Assembly (NCBI RefSeq): GCF_019297855.1
Contig: NZ_CP079194.1
Span: 2,095,501 to 2,159,500, forward strand
Origin: Gymnodinialimonas ceratoperidinii
Lineage (GTDB): Bacteria > Pseudomonadota > Alphaproteobacteria > Rhodobacterales > Rhodobacteraceae
Length of the DNA stretch: 64,000 nt
Reading direction: 5' to 3'
The notes below the pieces were generated by a model. That model did not search any database. It was not told where the DNA came from and saw only the letters and a program-made list of their open reading frames with translations. Shown piece after piece: positions 46,585 through 57,189 of the stretch; position 1 is the stretch's first letter; each line of letters opens with the position of its first letter. Made by a program: the position numbers and the translations under genes.

Positions 46585-48029
46585 TCGTATTGTTCCCGGT
46601 ATTTGCGCACCACCAGCAGTGCGACGACGTTTAGTGCCAGGGTGAGGACAAAGAGCGTGAGGCCCAGGGCGAAGGCCACCAGCGCCTCGGGCGAGGAAAA
46701 GTCGGTATCACCGGTCAGCTGGCCCACGATCTTGACGGTGACGGTCGTCATCGCCTCGAAGGGGTTGAGGTCAAGCCGGGCCGCGGCCCCTGCCCCGAGC
46801 ACCACGATCATCGTCTCGCCAATGGCACGAGATGCGGCCAGCAGGACGGCGCCGACGATGCCCGGCAGAGCGGCGGGCAGAACCACCTGCTTGATGGTTT
46901 CCGATTGTGTGGCGCCCAACCCGAAGGAGCCGTCGCGCAGGTTCTGCGGTACCGAGTTGATGATGTCATCGGACAGCGAAGATACGAAGGGGATCAGCAT
47001 GATGCCCATGACGATGCCCGCCGTCATCACCGAGGACGACGAGTCGCCCAGTCCGAGAGGTTGCGCGAAGTAGTCGCGCAGCATCGGACCGACGGTAATC
47101 AGGGCGAAGAGGCCGTAGACGATGGTGGGGATGCCCGCCAGCACCTCGATCATGGGCTTGGCAACGGAGCGTACGCGGTTGGAGGCGTATTCCGCCATGT
47201 AGATCGCGGCGAAGAGGCCGATCGGCACCGCCACGAGCAGCGCGATGAACGAGATATACATCGTCCCCCAGAGCAGCGGCAGCAGGCCCAGTTCCGAATT
47301 GCCCTCGAACGACGGGCGCCATTCGAGGCCGAAGAAGAAATCCTGCCACGGGTAGAGCTGGAAGAAGTTGGCCGTGTCCCAGAGCATCGACAGCACGATG
47401 CCGACGGTCGTGAGGATCGCGATGGTCGAGGCGGTGATGAGAAGGCCAAGGATCGCACGCTCGACCGCGTTTCGCGCGCGCTGGTTCTTGTGGGTGCTCA
47501 GGAACGCGTAGGTCAGCCCCGCGATGGCGAGCACGCCCACCACGATCAGCATCCAGATGCGGCCTGCCGCGTTCAGGGCACGGGCGCGCTGCGCGGCGAC
47601 CAGAACCTCGTCGCTGACGTCCGAGCCAAGCGCCACACCTGCCGCCGCAAGTTGCGCGCGGATGTCCTCGCTGGCGCTCAGGACCTGCGCCTCGCCCGCC
47701 GAGAAGGCCCCGCGGTCAATCGCGGTATCGATGCCATCCGCCAGTCGGCGCACGTCGGTCATCAGGAGATCCCGCGCACCCTGATCCGCCTCGGTGGCGG
47801 GCATGGAGGCGGCGATCATCCCGTCGACGACCATCGGCTGGACCACCAGCCAGACGACCAGAACCAGCAGAGCCGGCACGACCGTCAGCAGGGCGACGTT
47901 CAATCCATAGTAAGTCGGAAGCGAATGCAGCAGCCGCGTGTCGCCCCCGGCGCTCGAGATGGCGCGACCCCGCCCCAGGACAAAGCCGAGGGTTCCGAGG
48001 GCCACGATGATGAAGAGGATCCAGAGCAT
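46581..48029 (-). CDS. pstC: Phosphate ABC transporter permease PstC, extended form
   Basis: Second membrane component of Pst. The 482-aa protein has an N-terminal extension with helices (MLWILFIIVALGTLGFVLG, VALLTVVPALLVLVVWLV) and an extracytoplasmic helical segment before the standard permease core. The core has PIGLFAAIYMAEYASNRVR, LAGIPTIVYGLFALITVGP and the EAA-like loop SFGLGATQSETIKQVVLPAA. It follows pstS after a 73-bp gap containing a hairpin. Confidence 0.94.
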   Translation of the reverse strand: MLWILFIIVALGTLGFVLGRGRAISSAGGDTRLLHSLPTYYGLNVALLTVVPALLVLVVWLVVQPMVVDGMIAASMPATEADQGARDLLMTDVRRLADGIDTAIDRGAFSAGEAQVLSASEDIRAQLAAAGVALGSDVSDEVLVAAQRARALNAAGRIWMLIVVGVLAIAGLTYAFLSTHKNQRARNAVERAILGLLITASTIAILTTVGIVLSMLWDTANFFQLYPWQDFFFGLEWRPSFEGNSELGLLPLLWGTMYISFIALLVAVPIGLFAAIYMAEYASNRVRSVAKPMIEVLAGIPTIVYGLFALITVGPMLRDYFAQPLGLGDSSSSVMTAGIVMGIMLIPFVSSLSDDIINSVPQNLRDGSFGLGATQSETIKQVVLPAALPGIVGAVLLAASRAIGETMIVVLGAGAAARLDLNPFEAMTTVTVKIVGQLTGDTDFSSPEALVAFALGLTLFVLTLALNVVALLVVRKYREQYE

Positions 48030-48062
48030 GAAAGGCAGCTTTCGCGGTAGAAAGGATCGGGC

Positions 48063-48081
48063 GGGGCCGAATGCCGGCCCC
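48063..48081 (-). repeat. Hairpin between pstS and pstC
   Basis: Seven-bp stem GGGGCCG/CGGCCCC with loop GCATT on the minus strand, without a T-run. Such hairpins after binding-protein genes usually protect the upstream mRNA segment and let PstS be made in excess of the permeases. That role is inferred here. Confidence 0.6.
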
Positions 48082-48102
48082 TGCCCTTGGTCTGGTTGAG
48101 GC

Positions 48103-49137
48103 TCAGTTGCCCATCAGGCGACGCTCGGCCACGACGGCCTGGGTCTCGGCAAGCTCGGGGTCAGCCACGAGGCCGTAGGCAGCCAGCGGCCCCCATTCGC
48201 CGGCGATATCGTCGCTGACGAAGAACTCCGCGTATTCCTGCAGGCCGGGGATCACGTCGAGGTGGGCCGCCTTGATGTAGAAGTAGAGCGGACGCGAGAC
48301 CGGGTATTCGCCGGTGGCAATGGCCTCGACCGTCGGCACGACGCCGGCCATGGTGGCGACCTGAAGCACACTGGTGTTGTTCTCGTAGAACGCGAGGCCG
48401 AAGACACCGATGCCGTTGCTGTCGGCGTTGATGCGCGCCAGCGTTTCCGTGTAGTCGCCGTCGATGTCGACCGAGACGCCATCGGCGCGGATTTCCATGC
48501 AGGCCTCTTCCGCCGCATCCTCGTCCATGCCCATTTCCAGCATCGCGTCATAGGCGCCGGCATCTTCGCAGCCCTGCAGGATCACACGCTCGTCAAAGAC
48601 TTCGCGGGTCCCGTGGCGGGTGCCGGGGATGAAGGCCGAGATCGGCTGGTCGGGAAGGTCGGCGTTGACCTCGTTCCAGTTGGTGTTGGGGTTCGCCACC
48701 ATCTCGCCGTCGACGGGCAGTTCAGCGGCGAGGGCGCGGTACCAGTCTTCTTGGGTGAACTCGAAGGAAGGGCCGTTGATGTCCGAGGCGAAGACGATGC
48801 CGTCATAGCCGAAGCGCACTTCGATGATGTCGGTCACGCCGTTCTCGGCGCAGGTCGCGATCTCGCTCTCGCGGATCGAGCGCGAGGAATTGGCGATGTC
48901 AGTCGTGTTCTCGCCCACGCCTTCACAGAAGCGACGCAACCCGGTGGAAGAGCCGCCGGATTCCACGACCGGGGTCGGGAAGTCGAAGTTTTCGCCAAAG
49001 GCTTCGGCGACGATCGTGGCATAGGGCAGCACGGTCGAGGAACCGGCAATTTGCACATTCTCCCGGCTCTGGGCCGCGGCACCGGTGGCGGTGGCGGCAA
49101 GGGCAAGGGCGGATACGCTCAGTTTTGCGAACGACAT
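48103..49137 (-). CDS. pstS: Phosphate-binding protein PstS
   Basis: Periplasmic receptor of the Pst importer. The 344-aa protein has a signal peptide (KLSVSALALAATATGAAAQS) and mature start ENVQIAGSSTVLPYATIVAE. Phosphate-contact motifs are GSSTV, ESGGSSTGLRRFCEG, ANSSRSI and the GTRHGTRE loop. It is first in pstSCAB-phoU-phoB and preceded by a three-unit PHO box. Confidence 0.96.
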   Translation of the reverse strand: MSFAKLSVSALALAATATGAAAQSRENVQIAGSSTVLPYATIVAEAFGENFDFPTPVVESGGSSTGLRRFCEGVGENTTDIANSSRSIRESEIATCAENGVTDIIEVRFGYDGIVFASDINGPSFEFTQEDWYRALAAELPVDGEMVANPNTNWNEVNADLPDQPISAFIPGTRHGTREVFDERVILQGCEDAGAYDAMLEMGMDEDAAEEACMEIRADGVSVDIDGDYTETLARINADSNGIGVFGLAFYENNTSVLQVATMAGVVPTVEAIATGEYPVSRPLYFYIKAAHLDVIPGLQEYAEFFVSDDIAGEWGPLAAYGLVADPELAETQAVVAERRLMGN

Positions 49138-49228
49138 GTCGGAGGATCTCCAGTTGTGTGTCAGGCTTCGGTCACGCCGCTTGCTGCAACGCTTGGGGGC
49201 TGACCTATGCCGAGTTCGCTATGCTTTT

Positions 49229-49257
49229 GTGACACGCCTGTAACAGGTTTATGACAC
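49229..49257 (-). promoter_or_regulatory. PHO box upstream of pstS (three 7-bp units)
   Basis: Minus strand GTGTCAT-N4-CTGTTAC-N4-GTGTCAC (49257-49251, 49246-49240, 49235-49229). The 11-bp periodicity and similarity to the CTGTCAT repeat are those of a PhoB site, with an extra half-unit beyond the usual pair. It lies about 92 bp before the pstS ATG and 17 bp after the phoR stop, so it can drive pst transcription independently of phoR. Confidence 0.8.
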
Positions 49258-49273
49258 ATCGCTTTGCCGCGGT

Positions 49274-50314
49274 TTATTTCACCGGAAACTGCACGGAAAA
49301 GGTGCTGCCCTGCCCTTCCTTGGAGGATATCTTGAGCCGCCCCCGGTGTCGGGCCACGATATGTTTGACGATCGCCAGCCCAAGACCGGTGCCCCCCATC
49401 TCGCGCGAGCGATGCGAATCGATGCGATAGAATCGCTCGGTCAGGCGCGGCAGGTGCTGCGGGGCGATGCCCTCGCCCTCGTCCATGACATCGACCACCA
49501 GCAGATCATCCTTCTGCGCGCCGCTCGCCGGAAGCCGCGCAATCCTCAAGGTAACCGTCTGTCCGGTGCCCCCGTATTTCAGCGCATTCTCGGTAAGATT
49601 GAGGAAAACTTGAATCAATTGATCCCGGTCACCCTGGATCACGGCAGGCTCGGCCTCCTGGACCAGGTCGATGCTCGTGGCGCTGTCCTGCGCGCGCGGG
49701 GTGAGTGTCGCGATGACGCTGCTCAGAACGCCCGCCAGATCAACACTGTCGCTCGGCCGCATGCGCGCCACGGCCTCGACCTTGCTCAGTGACAGGAGGT
49801 CGGCGATCAGCCGCTCCATCCGCAGCGCCTCTTCCTCCATGATCCCGAGGAAACGATCCTGGGCCGCCGGATCGCCGCGCGCCGGCCCCTTGAGCGTTTC
49901 GATGAACCCCATCATCGAGGTCAGCGGTGTGCGCAATTCATGGGAGACATTCGCCACGAAATCACGCCGCATTTCCTGCACTTCCCCCAGATGCGTGATA
50001 TCGGCAAAATGTAACAACATTGGCCGGCCGCTCTGCCCGGTGACGGCCGAGATGCGCACTTGGTAGTGGGTGGAGCGATCCTGATCGGCCCGCTCGATCC
50101 GGACCTCGACATCAGGGCCGCCCGCGGCAACACGCTCGATCTCGCGCAGCAAGGCGGGCTGACGCAGCACCACGCCGTGATTGCGCCCCACGATCCAGTC
50201 CCCCAGAAGAGCAAGCGCCGCGGGATTTGCGTCATCAATCGTGCCATCTGCGCCGATGAACAGCATCGGATCGGGCACGGCGTTGATCACGGAATGGATC
50301 AGGTCTCGGGTCAT
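49274..50314 (-). CDS. phoR: Phosphate regulon sensor kinase PhoR, soluble form
   Basis: Histidine kinase for PhoB. The 346-aa protein has a PAS domain at about 5-110 (DPMLFIGADGTIDDANPAAL), HisKA with FVANVSHELRTPLTSMMGF, and HATPase with NLTENALKYGGTGQ, DEGEGI and GGTGLGLAIVKH. No transmembrane helix is visible, although E. coli PhoR has an N-terminal membrane anchor. The ATG at 50314 has AGGGAAAG upstream; extending the frame adds only Arg/Pro-rich sequence. It lies upstream of pstS on the same strand. Confidence 0.93.
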   Translation of the reverse strand: MTRDLIHSVINAVPDPMLFIGADGTIDDANPAALALLGDWIVGRNHGVVLRQPALLREIERVAAGGPDVEVRIERADQDRSTHYQVRISAVTGQSGRPMLLHFADITHLGEVQEMRRDFVANVSHELRTPLTSMMGFIETLKGPARGDPAAQDRFLGIMEEEALRMERLIADLLSLSKVEAVARMRPSDSVDLAGVLSSVIATLTPRAQDSATSIDLVQEAEPAVIQGDRDQLIQVFLNLTENALKYGGTGQTVTLRIARLPASGAQKDDLLVVDVMDEGEGIAPQHLPRLTERFYRIDSHRSREMGGTGLGLAIVKHIVARHRGRLKISSKEGQGSTFSVQFPVK

Positions 50315-50420
50315 CGGTGGCTTTCCCTGCCAATGTCTCCGGGATGTGGCGCGATTCTGCGCGCCTGTGCAACGCCCCTGCGGCCCCGGACCCCGAGGCC
50401 GCATTCAGGACCATTCCCGG

Positions 50421-51611
50421 TCAGACAGCGCGCAAGCCGCCCTCGAAATCGGAGATCAGCAGGTCGAGGTCTTCGATCCCGACAGAGACCCGGAAGAACC
50501 CGTCCGAGATGCCGAGCGCAGCACGCCCCTCCGCGCCAAGGCCGCGGTGGCTGGAAGAGGCCGGATGACTCAACGTCGTTCCGACATCGCCCAGGGTCGG
50601 CGCGAACGGCAGGTCCGGTGCCGCTTGCACCATTCGGTCGGCGGCGGCCTCGGTCTGGTCCTTCAATTCGAAACTGACCATGTTGCCAAAGGCATCGCCC
50701 ACGATGGACTTGGCGATTTCATGGTCGGGATGATCCGCGCGACCGGGATAGAGCACCCGCCCCACCTTCGGATGCGCTGCCAGCCAATCCGCCAGCCCCT
50801 TCGCATTGGCCTGCGCCTTCTCGAACCGCAGTGGAAAGGTGTAGAGGCCGCGCTCTGCCAGCCAACACTCGTTCGGCGCGGGCGTCATCCCGACGGTCAC
50901 GGCAAAGTCGTAAATGTTGCGCATCATCTCCGGATCGCGCGCCGCCACGTAGCCGAGCGTCACATCGGAATGGCCCGCAAGCAGCTTGGTTACCGACTGG
51001 ATGGTGATATCCGCGCCCTCGACCAGAGGCTTGTAGCCGATCGGCGTGGTGAAGGTGTTGTCCACCGCCAGGATCACGCCCGCCTCTTTCGCCAGCGCCA
51101 CGATGCCGGCCATATCCGCCACCCGCAATGTCGGGTTAGAGATCACCTCGACGAGGATCATCTTGGTCTCCGGCCGCAGCGCGGCCCGCATGGCCTCGAC
51201 ATCCGTGGGATCGGCAACCGAGGTCTCGATCCCGAAACGCGCCAGATCCTGGTGCATCAACCGCAATGACCGCCCGTAAAGCTGGTTACCCCCCAGAATG
51301 TGGTCCCCTTGCCCCAAGAGCCCCATGATAGTGGCAGAAACAGCCGCCATGCCGGATCCCAGGATCAAACCGCCCTCGGCCTCTTCCAGCATGTCGATCT
51401 TGCGCGCCAGCAACTCGGCGTTCGGATGCCCTTCCCGCGCGTAGGTATAGCCGTGCGCGCGCCCCTCGTATTGATCATGAAGAGTGGCGATGGAAGGCGA
51501 GGCATAGACGACAGAAGGCTGGATCGGAGTGACAACCGCGCGGCTAACGCCCTCTCGCAGCGCCGCGCGCCGCACCAAGGTTCCCGGCTTTTCATTCCGC
51601 CCATTCGCCAT
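50421..51611 (-). CDS. Cys/Met metabolism PLP-dependent enzyme (cystathionine gamma-synthase/beta-lyase family)
   Basis: PLP enzyme of transsulfuration, 396 aa. The cofactor lysine is in IQSVTKLLAGHSDVTLG. Other family parts are YTYAREGHPNAELLARKI, LILGSGMAAVSATIMG and the C-terminal GTTLSHPASSSHRGLG. Cystathionine beta-lyase (metC) is the most likely of several possible activities, but substrates cannot be told apart by eye. The upstream 84-bp gap to proA contains copy 2 of the composite element. Confidence 0.88.
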   Translation of the reverse strand: MANGRNEKPGTLVRRAALREGVSRAVVTPIQPSVVYASPSIATLHDQYEGRAHGYTYAREGHPNAELLARKIDMLEEAEGGLILGSGMAAVSATIMGLLGQGDHILGGNQLYGRSLRLMHQDLARFGIETSVADPTDVEAMRAALRPETKMILVEVISNPTLRVADMAGIVALAKEAGVILAVDNTFTTPIGYKPLVEGADITIQSVTKLLAGHSDVTLGYVAARDPEMMRNIYDFAVTVGMTPAPNECWLAERGLYTFPLRFEKAQANAKGLADWLAAHPKVGRVLYPGRADHPDHEIAKSIVGDAFGNMVSFELKDQTEAAADRMVQAAPDLPFAPTLGDVGTTLSHPASSSHRGLGAEGRAALGISDGFFRVSVGIEDLDLLISDFEGGLRAV

Positions 51612-51621
51612 TCCGGCTCTC

Positions 51622-51671
51622 CTTCATCTTTTCAAAAATACGGCAGGGGGTGCGGGGGACAGGTCCCCCGC
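51622..51671 (-). repeat. Composite hairpin plus A-rich element, copy 2
   Basis: Minus strand, 25 bases after the proA stop: stem GCGGGGGAC/GTCCCCCGC with CT loop (51671-51652), ten bases ACCCCCTGCC, then GTATTTTTGAAAAGATGAAG (51641-51622). Only ten bases separate it from the metC-like ATG, so its AAGATGAAGGAG end may also serve as that gene's ribosome-binding region. Confidence 0.75.
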
Positions 51672-51695
51672 CGCTCCGTGATCCAAAGCGTAACA

Positions 51696-52979
51696 CTATC
51701 CCCGGATCGTGCCATCGCCCGTAACGAGATACTTGAACGAGGTCAATTGCTCGGCCCCCACCGGCCCGCGCGCATGCATCTTTCCAGTGGCAATCCCGAT
51801 CTCCGCACCCATCCCGAATTCGCCGCCGTCAGCGAATTGCGTCGAGGCATTGTGCATCAGGATCGCGGAATCGAGCCGCTGGAAGAACCGCGCAACCGCC
51901 GCCTCATCCTCGGCGATAATCGCGTCGGTGTGGTTCGAGCCATGGGTCCGGATATGCGACAGTGCGGAGTCGATATCATCGACGACCCGCGCGGCGATGA
52001 TCATGTCGAGATATTCCCGGCCCCAATCGCTCTCCTGCGCCGCGGTCACGCCCTCGATCGCAAGAAGATCGGCGCTGCCCCGCACCTCCACGCCCGCGTC
52101 CAGCAAGGCGCGGACAACGCCCTGCCCGATAGTGTCGAGGATATCGCGATGGATGAGCAGACATTCCGCCGAGCCACAGATGCCCGTGCGCCGTGTCTTG
52201 GCATTCAGAACGACCCGCAACGCCTTTTCAGGGTCAGCGGAGGCGTCGAGATAGATGTGACAGATCCCTTCGAGATGCGCGAAAACCGGCACCCGTGCCT
52301 CGCGCTGGACGAGCCCGACCAGCCCCTTGCCACCGCGCGGCACGATGACGTCGATCGTGTCGGCCATGGTCAGCATCTCGGACACCGCGGCCCGGTCGCG
52401 CGTCGGCACCCGCTGCACCGCATCCGCCGGCAAATCCGCCGCGCGCAGGCCCTCCTGCAGGCAATCGGCCAAGACGCCGGAGGAATGAAAGCTTTCTGAG
52501 CCGCCACGCAGAATGACGGCATTGCCGGACTTCACGCACAAGGCACCCGCATCCGCCGTCACGTTCGGGCGGCTCTCGTAGATCACGCCGATGACGCCAA
52601 GCGGCGTGCGGACCCGCTTGATATGCAGACCGGTGGGGCGGTCCCACTCGGTCATCACCTGCCCCACCGGATCCTCCTGCGCGGCAACGGCCCGCAGTCC
52701 GGCCACGATCGCTTCGACCCGCGTCTCATCCAGCATCAAGCGATCGAGCATCGCGTCCGAGAGACCCTTGTCGCGGCCGAAGACCATGTCCTTCTCATTC
52801 GCCTCAATGATCTCGGACCGGCGCGCCCACACGGCATCTGCTGCCGCGGTCAGCGCCTTGGTCTTGGCTTCCGGCGCGGCAAAGGCAAGCTCGGCGCTCG
52901 CCGCTTTCGCGCGCGCGCCAATGTCGGCCATCAGGGCCGGAATGTCATCGTGCAGGTCGGTATGGGAATGGTCTTCCAT
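51696..52979 (-). CDS. proA: Glutamate-5-semialdehyde dehydrogenase (gamma-glutamyl phosphate reductase)
   Basis: NADPH-dependent second enzyme of proline synthesis. The 427-aa protein has the aldehyde-dehydrogenase fold with [36 protein letters not shown] and the catalytic cysteine in [14 protein letters not shown]-terminal [18 protein letters not shown] is typical of ProA. Downstream of proB on the same strand, separated by 66 bp that hold an inverted half copy of the A-rich element. Confidence 0.97.
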   Translation of the reverse strand: MEDHSHTDLHDDIPALMADIGARAKAASAELAFAAPEAKTKALTAAADAVWARRSEIIEANEKDMVFGRDKGLSDAMLDRLMLDETRVEAIVAGLRAVAAQEDPVGQVMTEWDRPTGLHIKRVRTPLGVIGVIYESRPNVTADAGALCVKSGNAVILRGGSESFHSSGVLADCLQEGLRAADLPADAVQRVPTRDRAAVSEMLTMADTIDVIVPRGGKGLVGLVQREARVPVFAHLEGICHIYLDASADPEKALRVVLNAKTRRTGICGSAECLLIHRDILDTIGQGVVRALLDAGVEVRGSADLLAIEGVTAAQESDWGREYLDMIIAARVVDDIDSALSHIRTHGSNHTDAIIAEDEAAVARFFQRLDSAILMHNASTQFADGGEFGMGAEIGIATGKMHARGPVGAEQLTSFKYLVTGDGTIRG

Positions 52980-53016
52980 CGGAAACCTCGTCGCGGGGGG
53001 TGAAGGCAGGATACCC

Positions 53017-53036
53017 GTATTTATGAAAAGATGAAG
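53017..53036 (+). repeat. A-rich 20-mer of the composite element, inverted half copy
   Basis: Plus strand GTATTTATGAAAAGATGAAG between proB and proA. It is identical in core to copy 3 but oriented against the genes, and no G/C hairpin stands before it. Confidence 0.65.
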
Positions 53037-53045
53037 CTGTTGGCG

Positions 53046-55250
<2,205 letters not shown>

Positions 55251-55266
55251 CGCAGTCATCAGCCTC

Positions 55267-55806
55267 TTACGACAGGCGCTTGAGGTAAGTCCACGTCGCA
55301 ACCTTCGCATTGCGCGCGACCGAGAACGCCTCGGCATCACCGAGGTAGTCGAACCCGGCATTCGTCAACACCCGGGCCGAGCTCGGGTTGTCCTGGAACA
55401 CTGACCCGAAGATCGTGCAGTTTTCCAGCGGGTTCGCTTCCACAAGGGCGTGCACCGCCTCCGACGCGAAGCCCGTGTTCCACATGGCAGGCGCCACCCA
55501 GTAGCCGATCTCGGACTGGTTGCGGTCCATCTGGTCGAGCGAGATCATGCCCATCACCTCGGAGCCGCCAAACTCCGTGGCATCCATCACCCAAGCGAAC
55601 GACTGGCGCTCGGGCTTGGTGTAATTCGCGATGAAGCTCTCGGCCGCGCCGGGCGGCAGGGGGTGCGGGATCGACGTTGTCATCTCCGCCACGCGCTTGT
55701 CGGCGTGATACATGCCCAGAAGCCCCGCGTCCGATGTCCGCATGGGGCGCAGATACATGCGCGGCGTTTCTATGACCGCTTGTGCCAAAATCGTTTCCTG
55801 TTTCAT
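55267..55806 (-). CDS. GNAT family N-acetyltransferase (RimJ/RimL type)
   Basis: Acetyl-CoA-dependent acetyltransferase, 179 aa. It starts with the TPRMYLRPMRTSDA pattern of RimJ/RimL-like proteins. The GNAT core includes MGMISLDQMDRNQSEIGYWVAP and NTGFASEAVHALVE, followed by NPSSARVLTNAGFDYLG for CoA binding. The substrate is unknown. The gene sits between rpmA and obgE, a conserved position in related genomes as far as I recall. Confidence 0.88.
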   Translation of the reverse strand: MKQETILAQAVIETPRMYLRPMRTSDAGLLGMYHADKRVAEMTTSIPHPLPPGAAESFIANYTKPERQSFAWVMDATEFGGSEVMGMISLDQMDRNQSEIGYWVAPAMWNTGFASEAVHALVEANPLENCTIFGSVFQDNPSSARVLTNAGFDYLGDAEAFSVARNAKVATWTYLKRLS

Positions 55807-55904
55807 CTTTATGGGCCTCCTCCGACCCGTCTGCTCCTATGCCTCCCAGGCCCATCTCAGATGGGGTTGAGAGCCTCCGTGCACAAGAACAGGTGCAAAA
55901 TGCG

Positions 55905-55930
55905 AAAAGGGCCGGCGATGTCGCCGGCCC
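55905..55930 (-). terminator. Intrinsic terminator of rplU-rpmA
   Basis: Minus strand ten-bp stem GGGCCGGCGA/TCGCCGGCCC with a two-base loop, followed by TTTT. Located 32 bases after the rpmA stop. Confidence 0.7.
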
Positions 55931-55961
55931 CCTGAAATGTCATACCCACGGGATGTGGCGA

Positions 55962-56231
55962 TTACTCTGCAGCCTCCGCTGCCGGGAGTACCGAAATATA
56001 CGTGCGGCCCTTGAAGCCCTTGCGGAACGAGACGTGACCTTCGGTCAGCGCAAAGATCGTGTGATCCTTGCCTTCGCCCACACCTTCACCCGGCCACCAC
56101 TTGTTGCCGCGCTGACGCGCGATGATGTTGCCGGCGATGACGGATTCGCCACCGAATTTCTTGATGCCAAGGCGGCGACCGGCTGAGTCGCGGCCGTTGC
56201 GGGAGGAACCACCTGCTTTTTTATGTGCCAT
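55962..56231 (-). CDS. rpmA: 50S ribosomal protein L27
   Basis: L27 reaches the peptidyl-transferase centre with its N-terminal tail. The 89-aa protein begins [20 protein letters not shown] and has [20 protein letters not shown], with no N-terminal cleavage extension of the Firmicute type. It starts 7 bp after rplU and ends before a terminator. Confidence 0.98.
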   Translation of the reverse strand: MAHKKAGGSSRNGRDSAGRRLGIKKFGGESVIAGNIIARQRGNKWWPGEGVGEGKDHTIFALTEGHVSFRKGFKGRTYISVLPAAEAAE

Positions 56232-56238
56232 GGGTCAA

Positions 56239-56997
56239 TTACTCCTGTTCTGCGGCAAACGTCGTCGCTTGCTCGATCCAGTTGTCACGCTCAATGCGGC
56301 CTTTGAACGACAGCTTGTCATCCATATAGGCAATCTCTTCGGGGCCCCAATCCTTGATCTGGTCAAAGTGGTACACACCGGCTTCGTGCAGCAGGCCTTC
56401 CAGCTTCGGTCCAACGCCCGAGATCTTCTTGAGATCGTCGGCCTGACCGTCACGGGGACCGTCCAGCAGGTTGGTCGGGCGCGTGCCCTCTTCAGACGCG
56501 GCCTCGGCGGCGGGTGCCTTCTCGGCATTCGCCTTCTTGGGCGCGGCTTTCTTGGGCGCAGCTTTCGTCTCGGACTTCTCGGAAGACTTCTTCGTTGCCA
56601 CGACCGCTGCGGCGACGGCGGCACCGGCAGCAACAGCCACCATGCCCGCGCCAATGGCGGTCTTCATGCCGGACTTGTCTGCGCCCGAGGCGAGGATGTC
56701 CGTCACTTCGATCAGGGTCAGCTTCTGGCGGTGGCCCTTCTTGCGCTGCGAGGAGTGCTTGCGGCGACGCTTGACGTAGTGGATGAGCTTCTCGCCCTTC
56801 ACCGTGTCGATCACGTTGGCCTGAACAGCCGCACCTTCGACGAACGGCGCGCCCACGGTGACGTCGTCACCGCCAAGCATCAGAACTTCGTTGAACTGGA
56901 CCGTTTCACCGGCCTCTGCTGCAAGCAGTTCCACGCGCAGCTTGTCGCCCGCCTGAACCTTGTATTGCTTGCCGCCTGTCTTCATGACAGCGAACAT
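56239..56997 (-). CDS. rplU: 50S ribosomal protein L21 with long C-terminal extension
   Basis: Residues 1-102 are ordinary L21 (MFAVMKTGGKQYKVQAGDKL, HYVKRRRKHSSQRKKGHRQ). The protein then continues to 252 aa: a hydrophobic Ala/Gly/Val stretch (AIGAGMVAVAAGAAVAAAVV), a Lys/Ala-rich linker (KAAPKKAAPKKANAEK) and a terminal helix-hairpin-helix-like domain (DDLKKISGVGPKLEGLLHEA, then VYHFDQIKDWGPEEIAYMDD). Rhodobacteraceae L21 proteins are known to be longer than usual; the role of the extra domain is not known to me. The ATG at 56997 has AAGGAAG upstream. Confidence 0.95.
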   Translation of the reverse strand: MFAVMKTGGKQYKVQAGDKLRVELLAAEAGETVQFNEVLMLGGDDVTVGAPFVEGAAVQANVIDTVKGEKLIHYVKRRRKHSSQRKKGHRQKLTLIEVTDILASGADKSGMKTAIGAGMVAVAAGAAVAAAVVATKKSSEKSETKAAPKKAAPKKANAEKAPAAEAASEEGTRPTNLLDGPRDGQADDLKKISGVGPKLEGLLHEAGVYHFDQIKDWGPEEIAYMDDKLSFKGRIERDNWIEQATTFAAEQE

Positions 56998-57147
56998 GGT
57001 ATCTTCCTTTTTCTTCCGCGCCCTGTGGTCCGGTCGATCGCCCCTCGGGCCATCTTCCAAGTTTCGGGTTTCCCCACCTCGGGCTGCGCGTCCCTCTCGG
57101 AACGTCATACATGCAAAATCCTCGCGCGCAGGCGCAATGGAAGCCGC

Positions 57148-57176
57148 CGTATCGTCCATGGCTCGGGTTTTGTCAA
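57148..57176 (-). promoter_or_regulatory. Promoter of rplU-rpmA
   Basis: Minus strand perfect TTGACA (57176-57171), 17-bp spacer, GATACG (57153-57148). It would give a leader of about 144 nt before rplU. The -10 box is weak, the -35 strong. Confidence 0.55.
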
Positions 57177-57189
57177 CAGGCTCCGCGCG

